From: Melastoma dodecandrum
Taxonomy: Eukaryota > Streptophyta > Magnoliopsida > Myrtales > Melastomataceae
Direction of reading: 5' to 3'
DNA length: 64,000 bases
Assembly: GCA_029817715.1 (NCBI GenBank)
Contig: JARUPY010000533.1
Location: forward strand, 1,756,001 to 1,820,000
Below, one piece after another: positions 22,840 to 34,162 of the stretch. The notes under the pieces were generated by a model. That model worked only from the letters and a program-made list of their open reading frames with translations, searched no databases and had not been told where the DNA came from. The position numbers and the translations under genes were made by a program. How positions within the stretch are numbered: the first letter of the stretch is position 1; each line of letters opens with the position of its first letter.

Positions 22840-24544
22840 TCAGTTTGTCGTGTTGGGGTTTGTTTAAGGAACCAGTTCAGGAGAAAATATTGTAAGAAAA
22901 CTGGGTATAGGAATTCATGCAGAGAGAGCGCGTAAGGACAAAGATTCAACACCCTCCCCTGTATCTCCGTCGACCTCTCTGTCTCTTCCTTCCCTCGGAG
23001 CCTCATCCACGCGAAGCTGTTACCACTGTGATCGCTACAGGAAGGCCTTCCTCCTCCTGCAGGAGGTCCAATTTTGTCCTGCATGATAAAGCCTAAGAAG
23101 ACGGGCTCGGCCGGTTGTCTTGTGTGTAAAGGTTGTGGTTCCTTCCCTTACCTGTTCCACTGTTCCTTTCTTAAAAGCTAAGTCCCAAGTAATTTTGTCA
23201 GGGCACGGGTGAATGGAGAATAATGGCTGGCCAGGAGGAGTCGTCCTTTTGCTCTTATTCGTGTGAAACCACTGTTTTTTACTGTCCCTGACAAAAGCAT
23301 GTCAGAACAAGGTGGGAAGAGCCAAACCATAGCAAAAGGTCAAGACAGGAGTGGGGATTTCGAGGAAAAGGCCAAAAAGGAACTTCCTGGGTTGGTTTTG
23401 TTGTCATCTGCAGACTGGCAAAAGATGGGAATCCCTTGGATTTTATTACTGTTGGGAACTCATTTCTTGGCCTCGAGTGGGAAAAGGGTCACCCTTTGCT
23501 TTCGACCGAGGAATGGGATTGTCGTTTTGTTTCCTCCTCTTCTTGTGAGTTCCGGGGAGTTTGCGTCTTCATCCATCACCTTTGTCCTTGGCAGACAAAT
23601 CCCAGAACCTTAAAACATTCAAATCCAAAAGAAAATGAGGGACGGATATTGCTGTACACCGGTGTAAACAAGGTGCTCCTCCAACACATACTTTGTTTGA
23701 CATTGTTTTTCATATGTAGTCATCGTATTCATCGTTCCTTCTGCAGATCGCCTCCGCTATCCTAGGCCTGTGCTACGGGACCGTGTTTTGGCTTTTGGGT
23801 TGAAATCAAAGGAAGCAAGAGGGGATAAGAAGGAAGACAAGGGTAGTGATGTTAGGGGTTCGTCCCTTTTGGAGGAGCCAGTTGGGTGGGGTTTTGTCCA
23901 GATTCCAATGCCCAGCGAGGGAGAACAAAAGTTCCAAATGACTTGTTCTTTTGGATGTAACTCTAGAAAGAAGACGACGATGAATCGGCCTCGCTCAAAT
24001 GTCGGCCCTTCTCTCGGGCTTTCATGGGCATAATGTAGGTGTAATCACCTGACATTATGAACTCTTCCCCCACCGCATCGAAGCTCTCCTGTCGAATCTC
24101 TGACTGTCGAGTTGTATAGGAACGGAAGGACAGGAACTGCAGCCGGCGTTGCTGTCGTCGTGATGAAGGAAGAACCCAGTCCAGTCCAGTCAAGGCCAGG
24201 CCAACCTCGGGCTCGAAAAGCTGTCACGGATTAATTGCTGCCAAATGTTAACGACACTATGAAACAGCAGTCCAGTCCAGTTTACATTCAGCGGCAAGCC
24301 ATTCCCTCGGTGCTTCTGCGGTAAGGAAGAGCAGCATTAAAAACATGATGTTCCAAGATGTCACGTGAAAGCCAACGGCCAGATCAGGAGATTAACTCGC
24401 GTTCCATGGCTTGCCTGTGAATAATCGCGTGATTACTTGAAAAATCACATGGAACACCCGGCGACTTCCTTCTGTGAGAATTTCACTGACGCTTGTTCTG
24501 TTCTTAGGAAGAGAGTCACGTTAATTGTCCAACTATCAGTCCAT

Positions 24545-24552
24545 TATATAAA
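24545..24552 (+). promoter_or_regulatory. TATA box of the lipid-transfer gene
   Basis: TATATAAA, 93-100 bp upstream of the start codon at 24645, a spacing that leaves a leader of about 65-70 nt. An ATG at 24561 would lie upstream of the expected transcription start. Confidence 0.6.
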
Positions 24553-24644
24553 ACCCAGCCCATGGAGCAATCCTATCCCAGTCATCGCGGCAGATACCTT
24601 CAAGCACTTCAGTCATTCGGTTCCAAAGGTAGGCATTCAGTGGA

Positions 24645-25084
24645 ATGGCGAGACTCGCATGCTTGACGATGCTGACAGCAGCGATTGTGGCTGCAATGGC
24701 CCTTTCAAAGGGACCATACTGGGCTCAGGCTCAGGGGGGAGTGTGCAAAGCAGACGTATCAGCGTTGATGCTCCAGTGCGGGAAATACGTCGGGAGGGAT
24801 GGTCCGAAGACGTCGCCATCACATGGTTGCTGCAGCGTGGTCAAAGCGACCGACGTGCAGTGCGTGTGCGAGCACATGCCGCCAGGCGCATCAAAGGCCG
24901 TCGACATGGACAAGGTCTTTTACGTCTGTAAGACGTGCGGGAACCCCATCAAGCCCGGGTCCAAATGCGGAACTGCAGGTAACCAACCTCGCCCTTCCTT
25001 TTTCCGCCCCCTCGCATGGATGTTTTCGAAAGCGTCAGAGGACCTGTCACGATAACATCACCGTTTATGAATCTTTCAGCGTAG
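24645..25084 (+). CDS. DIR1-like / non-specific lipid-transfer protein
   Basis: Small secreted protein of the alpha-amylase inhibitor/lipid-transfer/seed-storage superfamily. A signal peptide is visible (cleavage probably after AQA near residue 30), followed by the cysteine pattern C-C-CC-CxC-C..C-C (VCKAD, LQCGK, GCCSV, QCVCEH, VCKTC, SKCG), giving one cysteine more than the usual eight. The run VDMDKVFYVCKTCGNPIKPGSKCG matches plant proteins usually labelled putative lipid-transfer protein DIR1. I model exon 1 as 24645-24978 and a tiny exon 2 at 25080-25084 (339 nt, 112 aa); the GT-AG intron sits just before the stop. Without splicing the frame would run to 25055 and give 136 aa with an unrelated tail. 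Confidence 0.75.
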
Positions 25085-26645
25085 AAGAGGAGATCGTGGA
25101 CAAGCCAACTGGGGGGAGACCCCGGGGTAGTTCCCCTGGGGTTCAGGCGTCAACAATAAAACGTTCCGAGATACAATGTAATGCATATGTGGAATACAAA
25201 ATGTTTCAAGTGAATCTTGAGATGTTTCTCCATCCATGACTACATCGTGAAATAACCATATCATATAGATTAGCCTGGGTTTGAAGGGACTTGAAAGAAC
25301 CCGGTACCATTCCAATGAGGTAAGTTCTAAAATAACATTTTCAGGTAAAAATAATTCCCATTCATAATTCGGTATTAGAAACACTGAATTCATATAAAAA
25401 AGTCGACGAACAAAGAGAATTCGACATCGAATTCAAAGAATTCCAAAAAAACTAAATATTTCTAACGTCGGGATAAACGAATTTTAAAACTTAGATGGTT
25501 GTTTTTGTGAAATTTATTATCTTTTGGAACAAAGCTGTCGTTCCAATTCCAATACCACCCCTAAATGAACGGCCTAATTATTTGACTCAAATCACTCATC
25601 TAATCATTGTAATAAATTATTATCATTCACATTCACAAGACGTTGAAATCTTTACGCGTCCGTGGGGGAATTTTTTTTTACAGAAGGATGTTCGTCTCTG
25701 TTTTACTTTAGACCGGCCTAATCGATACCTTTTTTTTTTGTTAATATTATAAAATACTTTAAAAAAAAAAAGAGGAAATAGTGTTCTGTCTAGAAGCCCA
25801 TCAAAAGAGACCCGCACAGAAACCTCGCTCACGTCCAGTTAATTTTTTTTTTTTTTTAATCAGGAAGGAAGATTAATTAGCTGCTGCTTGCTGACAAATG
25901 TCGAATCCTCCAACAAAAAGCCTCTGGTGTTGCCACTAGTTGTCCGAAAGTAGTCCCAAATCAAATAAGTTTGGGTCTTAAAACTACGGACAAAAACCCC
26001 TCCCTCCCCAAAGGTTTCTTTTCCCCCATCAGAGTTTGGGTCGGATGTGAAGCACGAAAGCGGGGAATTAGAGAAATGACCAAATGTGATTACAACGACG
26101 ATTAGGCGAAACAAAAGAGAAGAAGAATAAATGGGCCTGCAGTTCAATTGGTCAAAAGCAACTGTTCCCCCCCCCCCCCCCCCCAAATCAATCCACTAAT
26201 CCCACTTAATTAATTCATTAAAACGTAATCAAACTAATCTCCCCATTCACCCAACCAACACACTTGATCGGAATATATATATATGTATAAATATATGATC
26301 GGAACCGTATGTTTTATCTGATCATCATCATCGTACTCTCGGAACAGAACAACACCTCCAAAGAAAGAAATAAAAGGAAAAGAAAGAAACCAAGTCCTGG
26401 TTATATAATAGTTTCTTTGTCAAAGTAGCCGTTGTACCTTCCCCTGAATTCTCCATCGCCTCCCCTTTTAAAAGAATTACTACAATCCTCTTCCTCTCCC
26501 AAGTTGTCCGTTCTTCGGTTCCCATTCACAATTTTATTATTATTATTATTATTTCCCCAGCATTCCTCGCCCAACTCCCATCCGCCTCCACCTTTTCTTC
26601 CTTACCAATCCTCAATTCTCTGTGTCTCTGTATATATTAACATAC
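25085..26645. other. Intergenic region, no gene seen
   Basis: AT-rich, with T-runs near 25844-25858, a C-run at 26167-26184, an (AT)n stretch around 26273-26300 and a (TTA)n stretch at 26534-26552. The right end is the leader and promoter of the WD40 gene. Confidence 0.45.
26167..26184 (+). repeat. C homopolymer
   Basis: About 18 uninterrupted C in non-coding sequence. Confidence 0.85.
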
Positions 26646-28004
26646 ATGTACCTGAATTGTTTTGCTACCCAACATTCATCTTCGGATTCCACTTTTCCTT
26701 GTTGCCCGAGATACATCCGAGGAGATATTACGATGATTGACTTGGCCGGCGACACCGACGACTCTGTTTCCGAGTTCGCGGCCTCCACCCCTCTGCTTTC
26801 GGCCGAAACCAGCAGCAGCAACCTTGACAGCGAGACCGACGATGCCGCCACCACCCCTACGACCTGCCGTAGGTTCGAGCTTGGACCGCCCGGGAAGTGC
26901 GGGGTCCTCCTCCCCAGTCCACCTACCTCGGGATGCAGGACATTTAAGTTGTTGGAGGTCCTGTCGGGGCATGTCGGATCGGTTTCCTGCCTCGTGTTGT
27001 GCGGGGAGTTCGTTCTCAGTGCTTCCCAGGGGAAGGACATAATCGTGTGGCAACAGCCGGATTTGAGGATGTTCACCAAGTTTGGTAATGGGGACGGGTC
27101 CGTGAAAGCGTTGGTTACTGTGGGCAACAAGGTGTTTACTGCTCATCAGGATAGCAGGATCAGGGTGTGGAAGGTGTCGAGGAGCTCGGAGAATGTTTTC
27201 AGGCTTGTCGGCACGCTCCCAACCACGAAGGATTATCTGGGGAAGTTCATGAAGCAGAGCAATTACGTGCAGACGAGGAGGAACCACAAGCGTCTGTGGA
27301 TCGAACATGCCGACAGCATCTCCTGCTTGGCTGTGAGTAACGACGGACTGATCTATTCCGGTTCGTGGGATAAGACCCTCAAGGTGTGGAGGATATCCGA
27401 TCTCAAGTGTTTGGAATCGATCAAGGCTCACGACGATGCCATAAATGGCTTGGTGTCGTGCAGAGGAGTCGTCTACTCGGCCTCCGCCGACGGCAAGATC
27501 AAGGCTTGGGGAAAGGAAGGAAAGACCTCCTCGCATTTGCTGAAAGGAATAATGGAAGGTCATAAGGACGTCTCGTTCAATGCGGTGGTCGTTTCGGAGG
27601 ACGGGAAATGGGTATACGGAGGAGGGTCGGATGGATACGTGATGGGATGGGAAGGTAGCTGCGACTCCACGAAATGGACCCCAGTCTGCGAGACGAAGGC
27701 GCATCAGATGGCAGTGCTGTGCATGTGCTTGATGGGAGGGGAGTATCTGTGCAGCGGATCCGCTGATAGGAGCATAGGTATATGGAAGAGGGAGGCTTTC
27801 GGCCGGATTACTAGGGTCGGGGCAATAAGCGGGCACGAAGGGCCGGTGAAGTGCCTGCAAGCATCCGACATGAGGGTGGGAGAAGGTTTCATGCTGTACA
27901 GTGGAAGCCTTGACAAGAGCCTCAGGGTGTGGTGGGTTCCCAAGGATTCCCTCGTCGCTAAGCATGATCCCAAAGAAGAAGATTCCCTCATTCGGACGTC
28001 ATAA
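26646..28004 (+). CDS. WD40 repeat protein, JINGUBANG-like
   Basis: A single exon encodes 452 aa from the first ATG (26646) or 423 aa from the ATG at 26733, which begins MIDLAGD and has a better context; the choice is unresolved. The N-terminal 90 residues are Ser/Thr-rich and probably disordered. Seven WD repeats follow, recognisable by their GH or AH starts and VW/AW/GW/IW ends (SGHVGSVSCL...IIVW, HADSISCLAV...LKVW, AHDDAINGLV...IKAW, GHKDVSFNAV...VMGW, AHQMAVLCMC...IGIW, GHEGPVKCLQ...LRVW plus the GSVKALV...RVW blade). Intronless seven-bladed proteins of this shape are annotated in plants as protein JINGUBANG, a negative regulator of pollen germination in Arabidopsis. Which paralogue this is cannot be told from the sequence. 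Confidence 0.82.
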   Translation: MYLNCFATQHSSSDSTFPCCPRYIRGDITMIDLAGDTDDSVSEFAASTPLLSAETSSSNLDSETDDAATTPTTCRRFELGPPGKCGVLLPSPPTSGCRTFKLLEVLSGHVGSVSCLVLCGEFVLSASQGKDIIVWQQPDLRMFTKFGNGDGSVKALVTVGNKVFTAHQDSRIRVWKVSRSSENVFRLVGTLPTTKDYLGKFMKQSNYVQTRRNHKRLWIEHADSISCLAVSNDGLIYSGSWDKTLKVWRISDLKCLESIKAHDDAINGLVSCRGVVYSASADGKIKAWGKEGKTSSHLLKGIMEGHKDVSFNAVVVSEDGKWVYGGGSDGYVMGWEGSCDSTKWTPVCETKAHQMAVLCMCLMGGEYLCSGSADRSIGIWKREAFGRITRVGAISGHEGPVKCLQASDMRVGEGFMLYSGSLDKSLRVWWVPKDSLVAKHDPKEEDSLIRTS

Positions 28005-29721
28005 CCCCAACATTTTTTTATCTCTTTTCTTTTATTTTTTTGGTCTTACAGATGGCCGGCAGTGAATCCCTGATCGTTCATAGTTTCTCTTCCGGGAAAC
28101 ACGACACCCTGCATCAACCCATGTCTTGACTCCATCCCAAGGGTGGATGCCTGAAATTTGTGTTCTTTGCCTGCAACTTAGCTTTACGTGTGTGTTCCTT
28201 TCACATGAAGGTAGAGATAGAGATTGGGATTGAGATTACTTTGAGTGGGAGATTGAAGGATTTCAGTGGTGAAGAATTTGTTCCTTTTCTCTTCTTGTTT
28301 GTTTAGTTAATATAGAAGTCTTTACATTCTCTAGTCATATTTAGTCGAGAAAAGATGCTCAACTGCTGCACTAAGACACTTTTTGGACCCCACCCTTAAT
28401 ATCTAAGCTAAAGCAGGGGACGATGAATAATCATCATTCTGTGCAGATGCACAGACAAAGGGATAGACTTGCCGCCTGCCGGACTATAGGCATCCGGTAG
28501 GGACCCACAAGGGCATCATTCATGATAGTTGGAGAAACCAAACATCGTAGTTCCACAAAAGCAAAAGCATTAAAAGAGGGGATGGAACACCAAATAAGCA
28601 GTTCGGACTAAAACCTTCTGAAGCAAAGAGCGAATATGAGTCTCAAAGGTTTAAAAGAATAACACTGTGAATACTTGTTTTAGTATTCGAGAATTGTTCC
28701 TTGATTGTGGAGGAAGAAAAGAGAAGGCCCTACGCAAAAGCAAGGCGCCCCAAGAAACTCTTCTTGATGAAATTTTCCCCCAAAAAAGAGGAATCGAGCA
28801 ATCCACCAAAGTGGACCATGAAGGGGAAATGCCACGACGCTCCATGCATTAAAGAAAGAGAAGAGCTCTTCTCTTGTCCCCACCCATTTCACATTTCCCA
28901 TGCACTCCAGAAATCACATGTAGTAGGGATCGACATAAATGTCTCATAAATGAAACGAGAAGTACACTCCCAACCCAAATGACATAAGCAGTTAATGCAC
29001 AACATCTTTGCATCTCACCCTAGTAAGCTACAATTAGGGAATTCACAAAAGCGCAAGACTACTGAACGATTGTCGGTATGTACAAGTAGCAGCAAAGACA
29101 GCAAGGAAGGCATAACTTCAAAGGAAAGCGGCAACTTTTCACCGGGGACCATTCAAAAAGATGAGGAAATAAACAATTCTACTTTCTAAGCGCTTTTGGT
29201 TTTTCAACAAGAAGATATTTTCCTACAGAAAGCTGTCATTAGCCAACTGACTTCACCTCCACCGCCGTATAATAAAATATGGCCCCAAACCCAATGACAA
29301 GTATTTAAAGCAAGCAAATATTAATACAAAACCTCAACATAATAGGGCAATTAGAACTTTATTATACATTGAGAATGGTACAACCCTCTGAAGCATACAA
29401 AGGAATGCAAATTGGAAAAAAAGAAATGCAATTTAATTTAAACAACTGATAGTGGCTCACTCTATACATCATATAAGGAGCAGAGCAGTCAAGTAATTAA
29501 AACTAAATCCATGACAATGCTTGCGTTGTTAACAATGAAGCCCAATACTAATTTCACATAATTTCCTCCTCCCACTAAGGCATAGCAGAACCCACAACAG
29601 ACGCTCACATTTGAACGAACAGATGTAATGAGGTTGACTTTGATAAATAACTCATACAAATCTGTCATGCATTTGCATCTTTACAGCCCTCCAAATGGTA
29701 CCCAACTGCTGTTCCAGACTA
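28005..29721. other. Convergent 3' regions of WD40 and UBP24-like genes
   Basis: Non-coding, AT-rich. The left end is probably the WD40 3' untranslated region. Short open frames near 28651-29189 look like chance. Confidence 0.45.
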
Positions 29722-32556
29722 CTACACTTGCATATAGAAGAGGACATATGCTTGATCATGTAATACCTTGTTTATACCAACGGAAGTGACAGAGGCATCG
29801 TCAAATCGCAGCCAGCGGTCATTGGGGTATAGAACATCTGCAGTGTAATGGCCCTTTGATGGTTCCCGTCCAAGATGGGTGACAGTGGCAACAAGCTTGT
29901 ATTTTCGGCCCTGACAAAGAAATATTGAAAAGCATGAAAAGTAAACATATACATAGTAAATCGTAATTAAAATGGAGGTGGCGTTGAAAATTAAAAGGTA
30001 GAGAAGGATCACCTCCGTGGACGGGGAAACAAGCATCTCACGACCCAAAATAAATTCAAGAGGAAAATGCACAGCCTTATGCAACTTGGTGCTTCCTTGG
30101 CTTCCATACCCAAAGCGCATGAGATGCAGTATCAGTATCTTTGAAAGTGTCTGAATTTTAATAGATTTGCTGGCAGATACAATTCCAGCCTGAATGTGAA
30201 ACAGAATAAAAATGCATTAGTTTCTACAACCCTGCATGAGACCTTTTTCCATAGTTCTTGAATGAAAAGTGGAAAGACATGGACACTTGCCTAAAGTGAA
30301 GCCCAGAAGGTAAGAGACCAAAAGGAAATCCTTTATAAAGTTGAAGAGATATATCCGAGGACCAGAAAAAATTATTATTGAACAAAATGACCATCACTTC
30401 AAAAAACATACGTAATGACTATAAATCCCAAAAACAGTAAACCAAACAGAAGATTTTACTAAACTGTTGCGTAATTCGAATGCCAAAGAAATCTATACCC
30501 ATTATTATCATACTGTAGTTTGCTATACCTTTCCGCTTGTGGATGCTCTATATCCCTCAAGAGTTTCAGGAGCAGAGAACAAGCGCAATGCATCCTCAAT
30601 AGTTCGTACAGCATCTGGATAAATATCAAGATGGAGCAAGAGGTACGGTTGAACAGTTGCAGAAGCTTTATTACCTGAGTGAAACATGACGAGAATAAGG
30701 ACCTATTTCTCAAATAGTTTTCACAAAGTACCTACAGGAACTTACTGAACTTTAAACGGTTTCAAGGTAATCTCAGATCAAAATGATAACCAAACTAAAA
30801 TCTAGCTATCAAAAAGTAAATAGGCAACATCTTATTAAAACACACTGAATATAAATGCCTCAGAGAAAGAATCTTCGGCAAAAGGAGCCTGTCAACCTTT
30901 GGCCTTCACCACGCTTCTTATTTGCCCGCCGAAGATAGCACTCAATTCTGAAGGAACAAAGCTTTGAGTTCTGGTAATAGCAGACTTGTTCTTGGGTCCA
31001 ACTGTCTCCCATTCATCGTCTTCCACAGTAGAAACTAAAGATGTTTTCCCACCATCCATCATCAAAGTATTACCACCGAGCTTCAACAACTCATCATGCA
31101 TTTGATCCATGATGAAGCTAAGAAATTCCTGAGCATCTTCCTGTCTGCAAAAGACAAAGAAAACAGGACAGATATGCATTATAAGTTACGCAACTCCGAA
31201 GAGGGTACGATTACCACAATTAAGAAACTTTGTGTTCAATTTTGTTTAACAGATGTTTGAAGGATAAATATTGGAGGAAAAACCATAATTTAGAAATGAG
31301 AATTGCTTGCAAACTAGCAGCCACAATGGCAATAAAATGTGAACAAACAATCTCCACTTGTCCATGGGCCTCAAATCACATGACAGATGAACTAGGACGT
31401 TGAAGGTGAAACAAATTAGAACGAACCTTGGCCTGCCCGATATGCTATTAGGCACATCGGGAGAAAAATTCTTCAACACTGGGGCAAACATAGCTGGGGC
31501 AAAAGGCCTACCGGTCTCAAAAGGGCCTCCGTCTTCTTTTTTCAAGACTGAACCATCAGGCCACTCAAATTCGGAGATGAACTCTGCAAATGCAGTTAAA
31601 GTGGGAAACCCAGCCTAGAATGGTAATGTAAAATCACAATCAGAAATATTTAATTGATTGATTGCCCTGATTAGGCAACTGAAGCAACAAATTCACTTTA
31701 CAAAACAAACCTTAGGGACACCACGTTGTCTGAGTTCAAATAATAGCTGCACAAAAGGGGTGCAAGAGATAAGAGCCTGCAAAGTTGCATTAAGGAAACA
31801 CAGGTTGCCAGAGTTAATTAAGCCTCGAGGCAATAAGTCTTTGCAACATGTAATAGACCCATTAGCATCCTGGCTGGTCGCATCCTGGTTGACTGGCTGA
31901 GAAGAGTAATCAACAACTCCGTTCTGGTGATTATCCTCAGAAATTTCATCATTAGGAATAAAGAACCTTGACTTATGCGAATGATCCGACTGACCGTCCC
32001 CACTCTCTGATCCATCCAACTTTTCTGAATAGAGGTGATTGATATTGAGATTCTTGACATCATTACTAAGAGAAGTAGACTGCAAGTCTTGATGGCTTCC
32101 GTTCTCCTTAGAAACTTCTGAAGCGACAGGCGGAAGGTTGCTCAGCATTTCTGCCTCTGATTCTACATCACTTCTCGAAAGTCTAACAGGATTGGCATTC
32201 AACGATCCCTTTGAAGAACCTAGGCGATCGTTAGGAGTGAGAGGTCTCTTGATCGGTACAGTGAATGACCCTATACACAACTTAGTCTCCTCGGAACTCT
32301 GATCGGCAGACCTGGGAGACCGATTCGAGAGCAATGACTTCGTCTCATCTTCAGTGAACGAACCAAACAACAATACCTACACAGAAGCGCCGAATAACTC
32401 TATGAACAAGAACGAATACAAAAAATATAAAAAGGTTCCCTTCCAAACAACAAAGGTGGAGAATCCCCGACGATTGATTTAACAGCGCTAACAAACAGTC
32501 GACACAAACGGAAGGAACGTGGTAGCGCCTCTAACCTTGGGTTTTGGGCCACTCAT
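29722..32556 (-). CDS. UBP24: Ubiquitin carboxyl-terminal hydrolase 24-like (USP10-type)
   Basis: Deubiquitinating cysteine protease of the USP family. Exons: 32556-32536, 32376-31711, 31614-31427, 31144-30897, 30674-30529, 30189-30013, 29910-29722; sum 1635 nt, 544 aa. The first coding exon is only 21 nt (MSGPKPK) and joins VLLFGSFTEDE. The Cys box is GLINSGNLCFLNATLQAL, the QEDAQEFLSFIMDQMHDEL block follows, and the His box GHYTADVLYPNDRWLRFDD and the end QAYVLFYMQV close the catalytic domain. The first 180 residues are Ser-rich and variable. The domain layout and sequence match Arabidopsis UBP24, which is tied to ABA and salt responses there. It is divergent from the HCF153-like gene. Confidence 0.87.
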
Positions 32557-33018
32557 GTCGCGCAGTAACAGACGCGCCGGTCACAGAATCTAGGGTTCCC
32601 GAAACAGTCCAAGGAAGGAAGAGGAGGAGGGTTGAAGCGGAAGCAGGCGGCGGCGGGGGGTATGCTGAAGGCGGGGGAAATCAGGGATTGATCGGGAGAC
32701 CGCGGGGGAGGGATATAGCATCCGACGGCGGCGATGTTATTAGACATGAAATTGGAGATTGTGCAGAGACAGAGCATATAGTGGAGGAAGCCTCTCTCGC
32801 GCGGCCCTTCACTGGAAGTCCTCCGCCGCCGCGACTGAGCATCGACCGCCCTACCGCCAGAGAACGAGTGATAGAGAGGGGAGAGAGAGTTCGGACAGAA
32901 TCGGGATGAGCATTTCCCTGAATGTGAAAGGTTAAAAACGGAATATCACAAATTAGTGCTGGGCGACATGAGATAACCGTGAAACTGTAGGGATTAAATT
33001 GGGATTTCATCTTTGTAA
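32557..33018. promoter_or_regulatory. Putative bidirectional promoter between UBP24-like and HCF153-like genes
   Basis: About 460 bp separates two divergent start codons. The left half is GC-rich and lacks a TATA box. Both leaders and both core promoters must fit here, so shared regulation is possible. Inference from spacing only. Confidence 0.45.
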
Positions 33019-33696
33019 ATGAACCGCTGCCGTAGTTGGAAGTCGGGGGAGATATTTGCAGGGGAGATGTTGGCTGCAAGCGAGCGCGGGAGCCTCATCT
33101 TATCCTCACCCGCCTGGCCGGCGTTCCCCCCCCGTTCCGCCGCCTTTCCGTCGGTGAAGTTTCCCCGCCGGGCTAGAAATGCGAGACTTGTGGCGGGAGC
33201 TGGACCGACCGCCTCCAATTACGTTTTCGCTTTCGTGTTCCCGCTGTCCCTCCTCGTCGTGACGACTGTCGTTTCGGTCAGGATCGGGAATAAGTTGGAC
33301 CAGAAGTACCTCGAGGAGGTAAATTCCTTGTTGTGCTTGATCGCCAAGTTGCTATGCTTTCCATCTCTTTAGGATGTTAGTCCTATGCCCAGTGTTTCTT
33401 GGAGGTTCCTGGTATATCGGTGCAATTTTCTTTACTATATTCGTTGGATTTGGTGTGGAAATGGCCCTGAGAAATGGCTGTTCGGATGAATGAATTCGCC
33501 TTAGTTCGAGCTTATCGGAAACCGACTTTGCTTTGCGAAGATGGATAGATACATGAATTTCCGAGTTTGTTAAATGTTGTAGCTCATGATCAACCAAGCT
33601 ATAGAGGAGGCAGATTTAGACGAGGATCCAGAGAATCTCATGGACAAGACGCCTGTTGCTGAGCGTTCGCGTAACCGGCCCAAGCGACGAGTATGA
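33019..33696 (+). CDS. Small chloroplast thylakoid-type membrane protein, HCF153-like
   Basis: Two exons, 33019-33318 and 33583-33696, give 137 aa; a start at the ATG at 33067 would give 121 aa (MLAASERGS...). The N-terminus is rich in Ser, Ala, Arg and Pro and low in acidic residues, like a chloroplast transit peptide. One transmembrane helix follows (NYVFAFVFPLSLLVVTTVVSVRI), then an acidic tail IGNKLDQKYLEELMINQAIEEADLDED ending RSRNRPKRRV. This layout and the tail resemble HCF153, a small thylakoid protein needed to build the cytochrome b6f complex in Arabidopsis. The match is from memory and the protein is short, so the name is tentative. The gene structure itself is well supported by the clean GT-AG junction. 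Confidence 0.6.
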
Positions 33697-34162
33697 ACTA
33701 ACGGCAATCACTTTGTATTGGTTTTCTTATCAGATGTGGGTGTGTTTGAATTGAACTCAGGAGCTGAATAACTGCTGGGATTTTTCTGGGCAAGGGAATC
33801 CGTGTTTGCCGGAGTCTTATAGATGCTTTCATGACCTACGTACTAATGAGACTGAAGGCTTCAGTATGTTTATGTTCTTATCTCATAAGGCCTAAACATA
33901 GTTGATGCCTGCATCCTGAAGATGGCGGTCAGAATTGGCCGCTGTTGAAACTCATGGTTGATCACCTCATACGGTCCGAAACTGCGAATGTGTACATCCA
34001 TGTCCCGTAGAATTGCCCAAGTCTGACAATGTTGAATCTCAAAAAATTCACCTTTTAAGGTTATTAGACCCAACCATACCACAACAGCCAAAGAACTCAT
34101 GTCAGTGACTACAAGGACTTCTTGCCTTTGTTCCAACATTGTCAGCTTGGGTAATTTCCCCC
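33697..34162. other. Convergent 3' region
   Basis: Non-coding sequence between two convergent genes, presumably carrying both 3' untranslated regions. Confidence 0.4.

Larger units (their letters stand above)
22294..24644. other. Intergenic region between SCL3-like and lipid-transfer genes, with poly-G tracts
   Basis: Probably holds the SCL3-like leader and promoter and the promoter of the lipid-transfer gene. Contains G runs at 22690-22720 and 22824-22839, and repeated CCAGTCCAGT units near 24175-24190 and 24268-24283. Open frames at 23263-24033 on the plus strand resemble nothing I know. Confidence 0.4.

Noticed and set aside
23263..24033. Overlapping plus-strand frames upstream of the lipid-transfer gene
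   Set aside because: No family resemblance, no consistent splice structure and ordinary non-coding composition.
26676..27965. 429-codon minus-strand frame
   Set aside because: It is the antisense of the WD40 gene, which has clear repeats on the plus strand; the open antisense follows from GC-rich codon usage.
32544..32909. 121-codon plus-strand frame in the UBP24/HCF153 spacer
   Set aside because: Gly/Arg-rich, no recognisable domain, overlaps the antisense of the UBP24 leader and first exon; explained by GC-rich promoter sequence.
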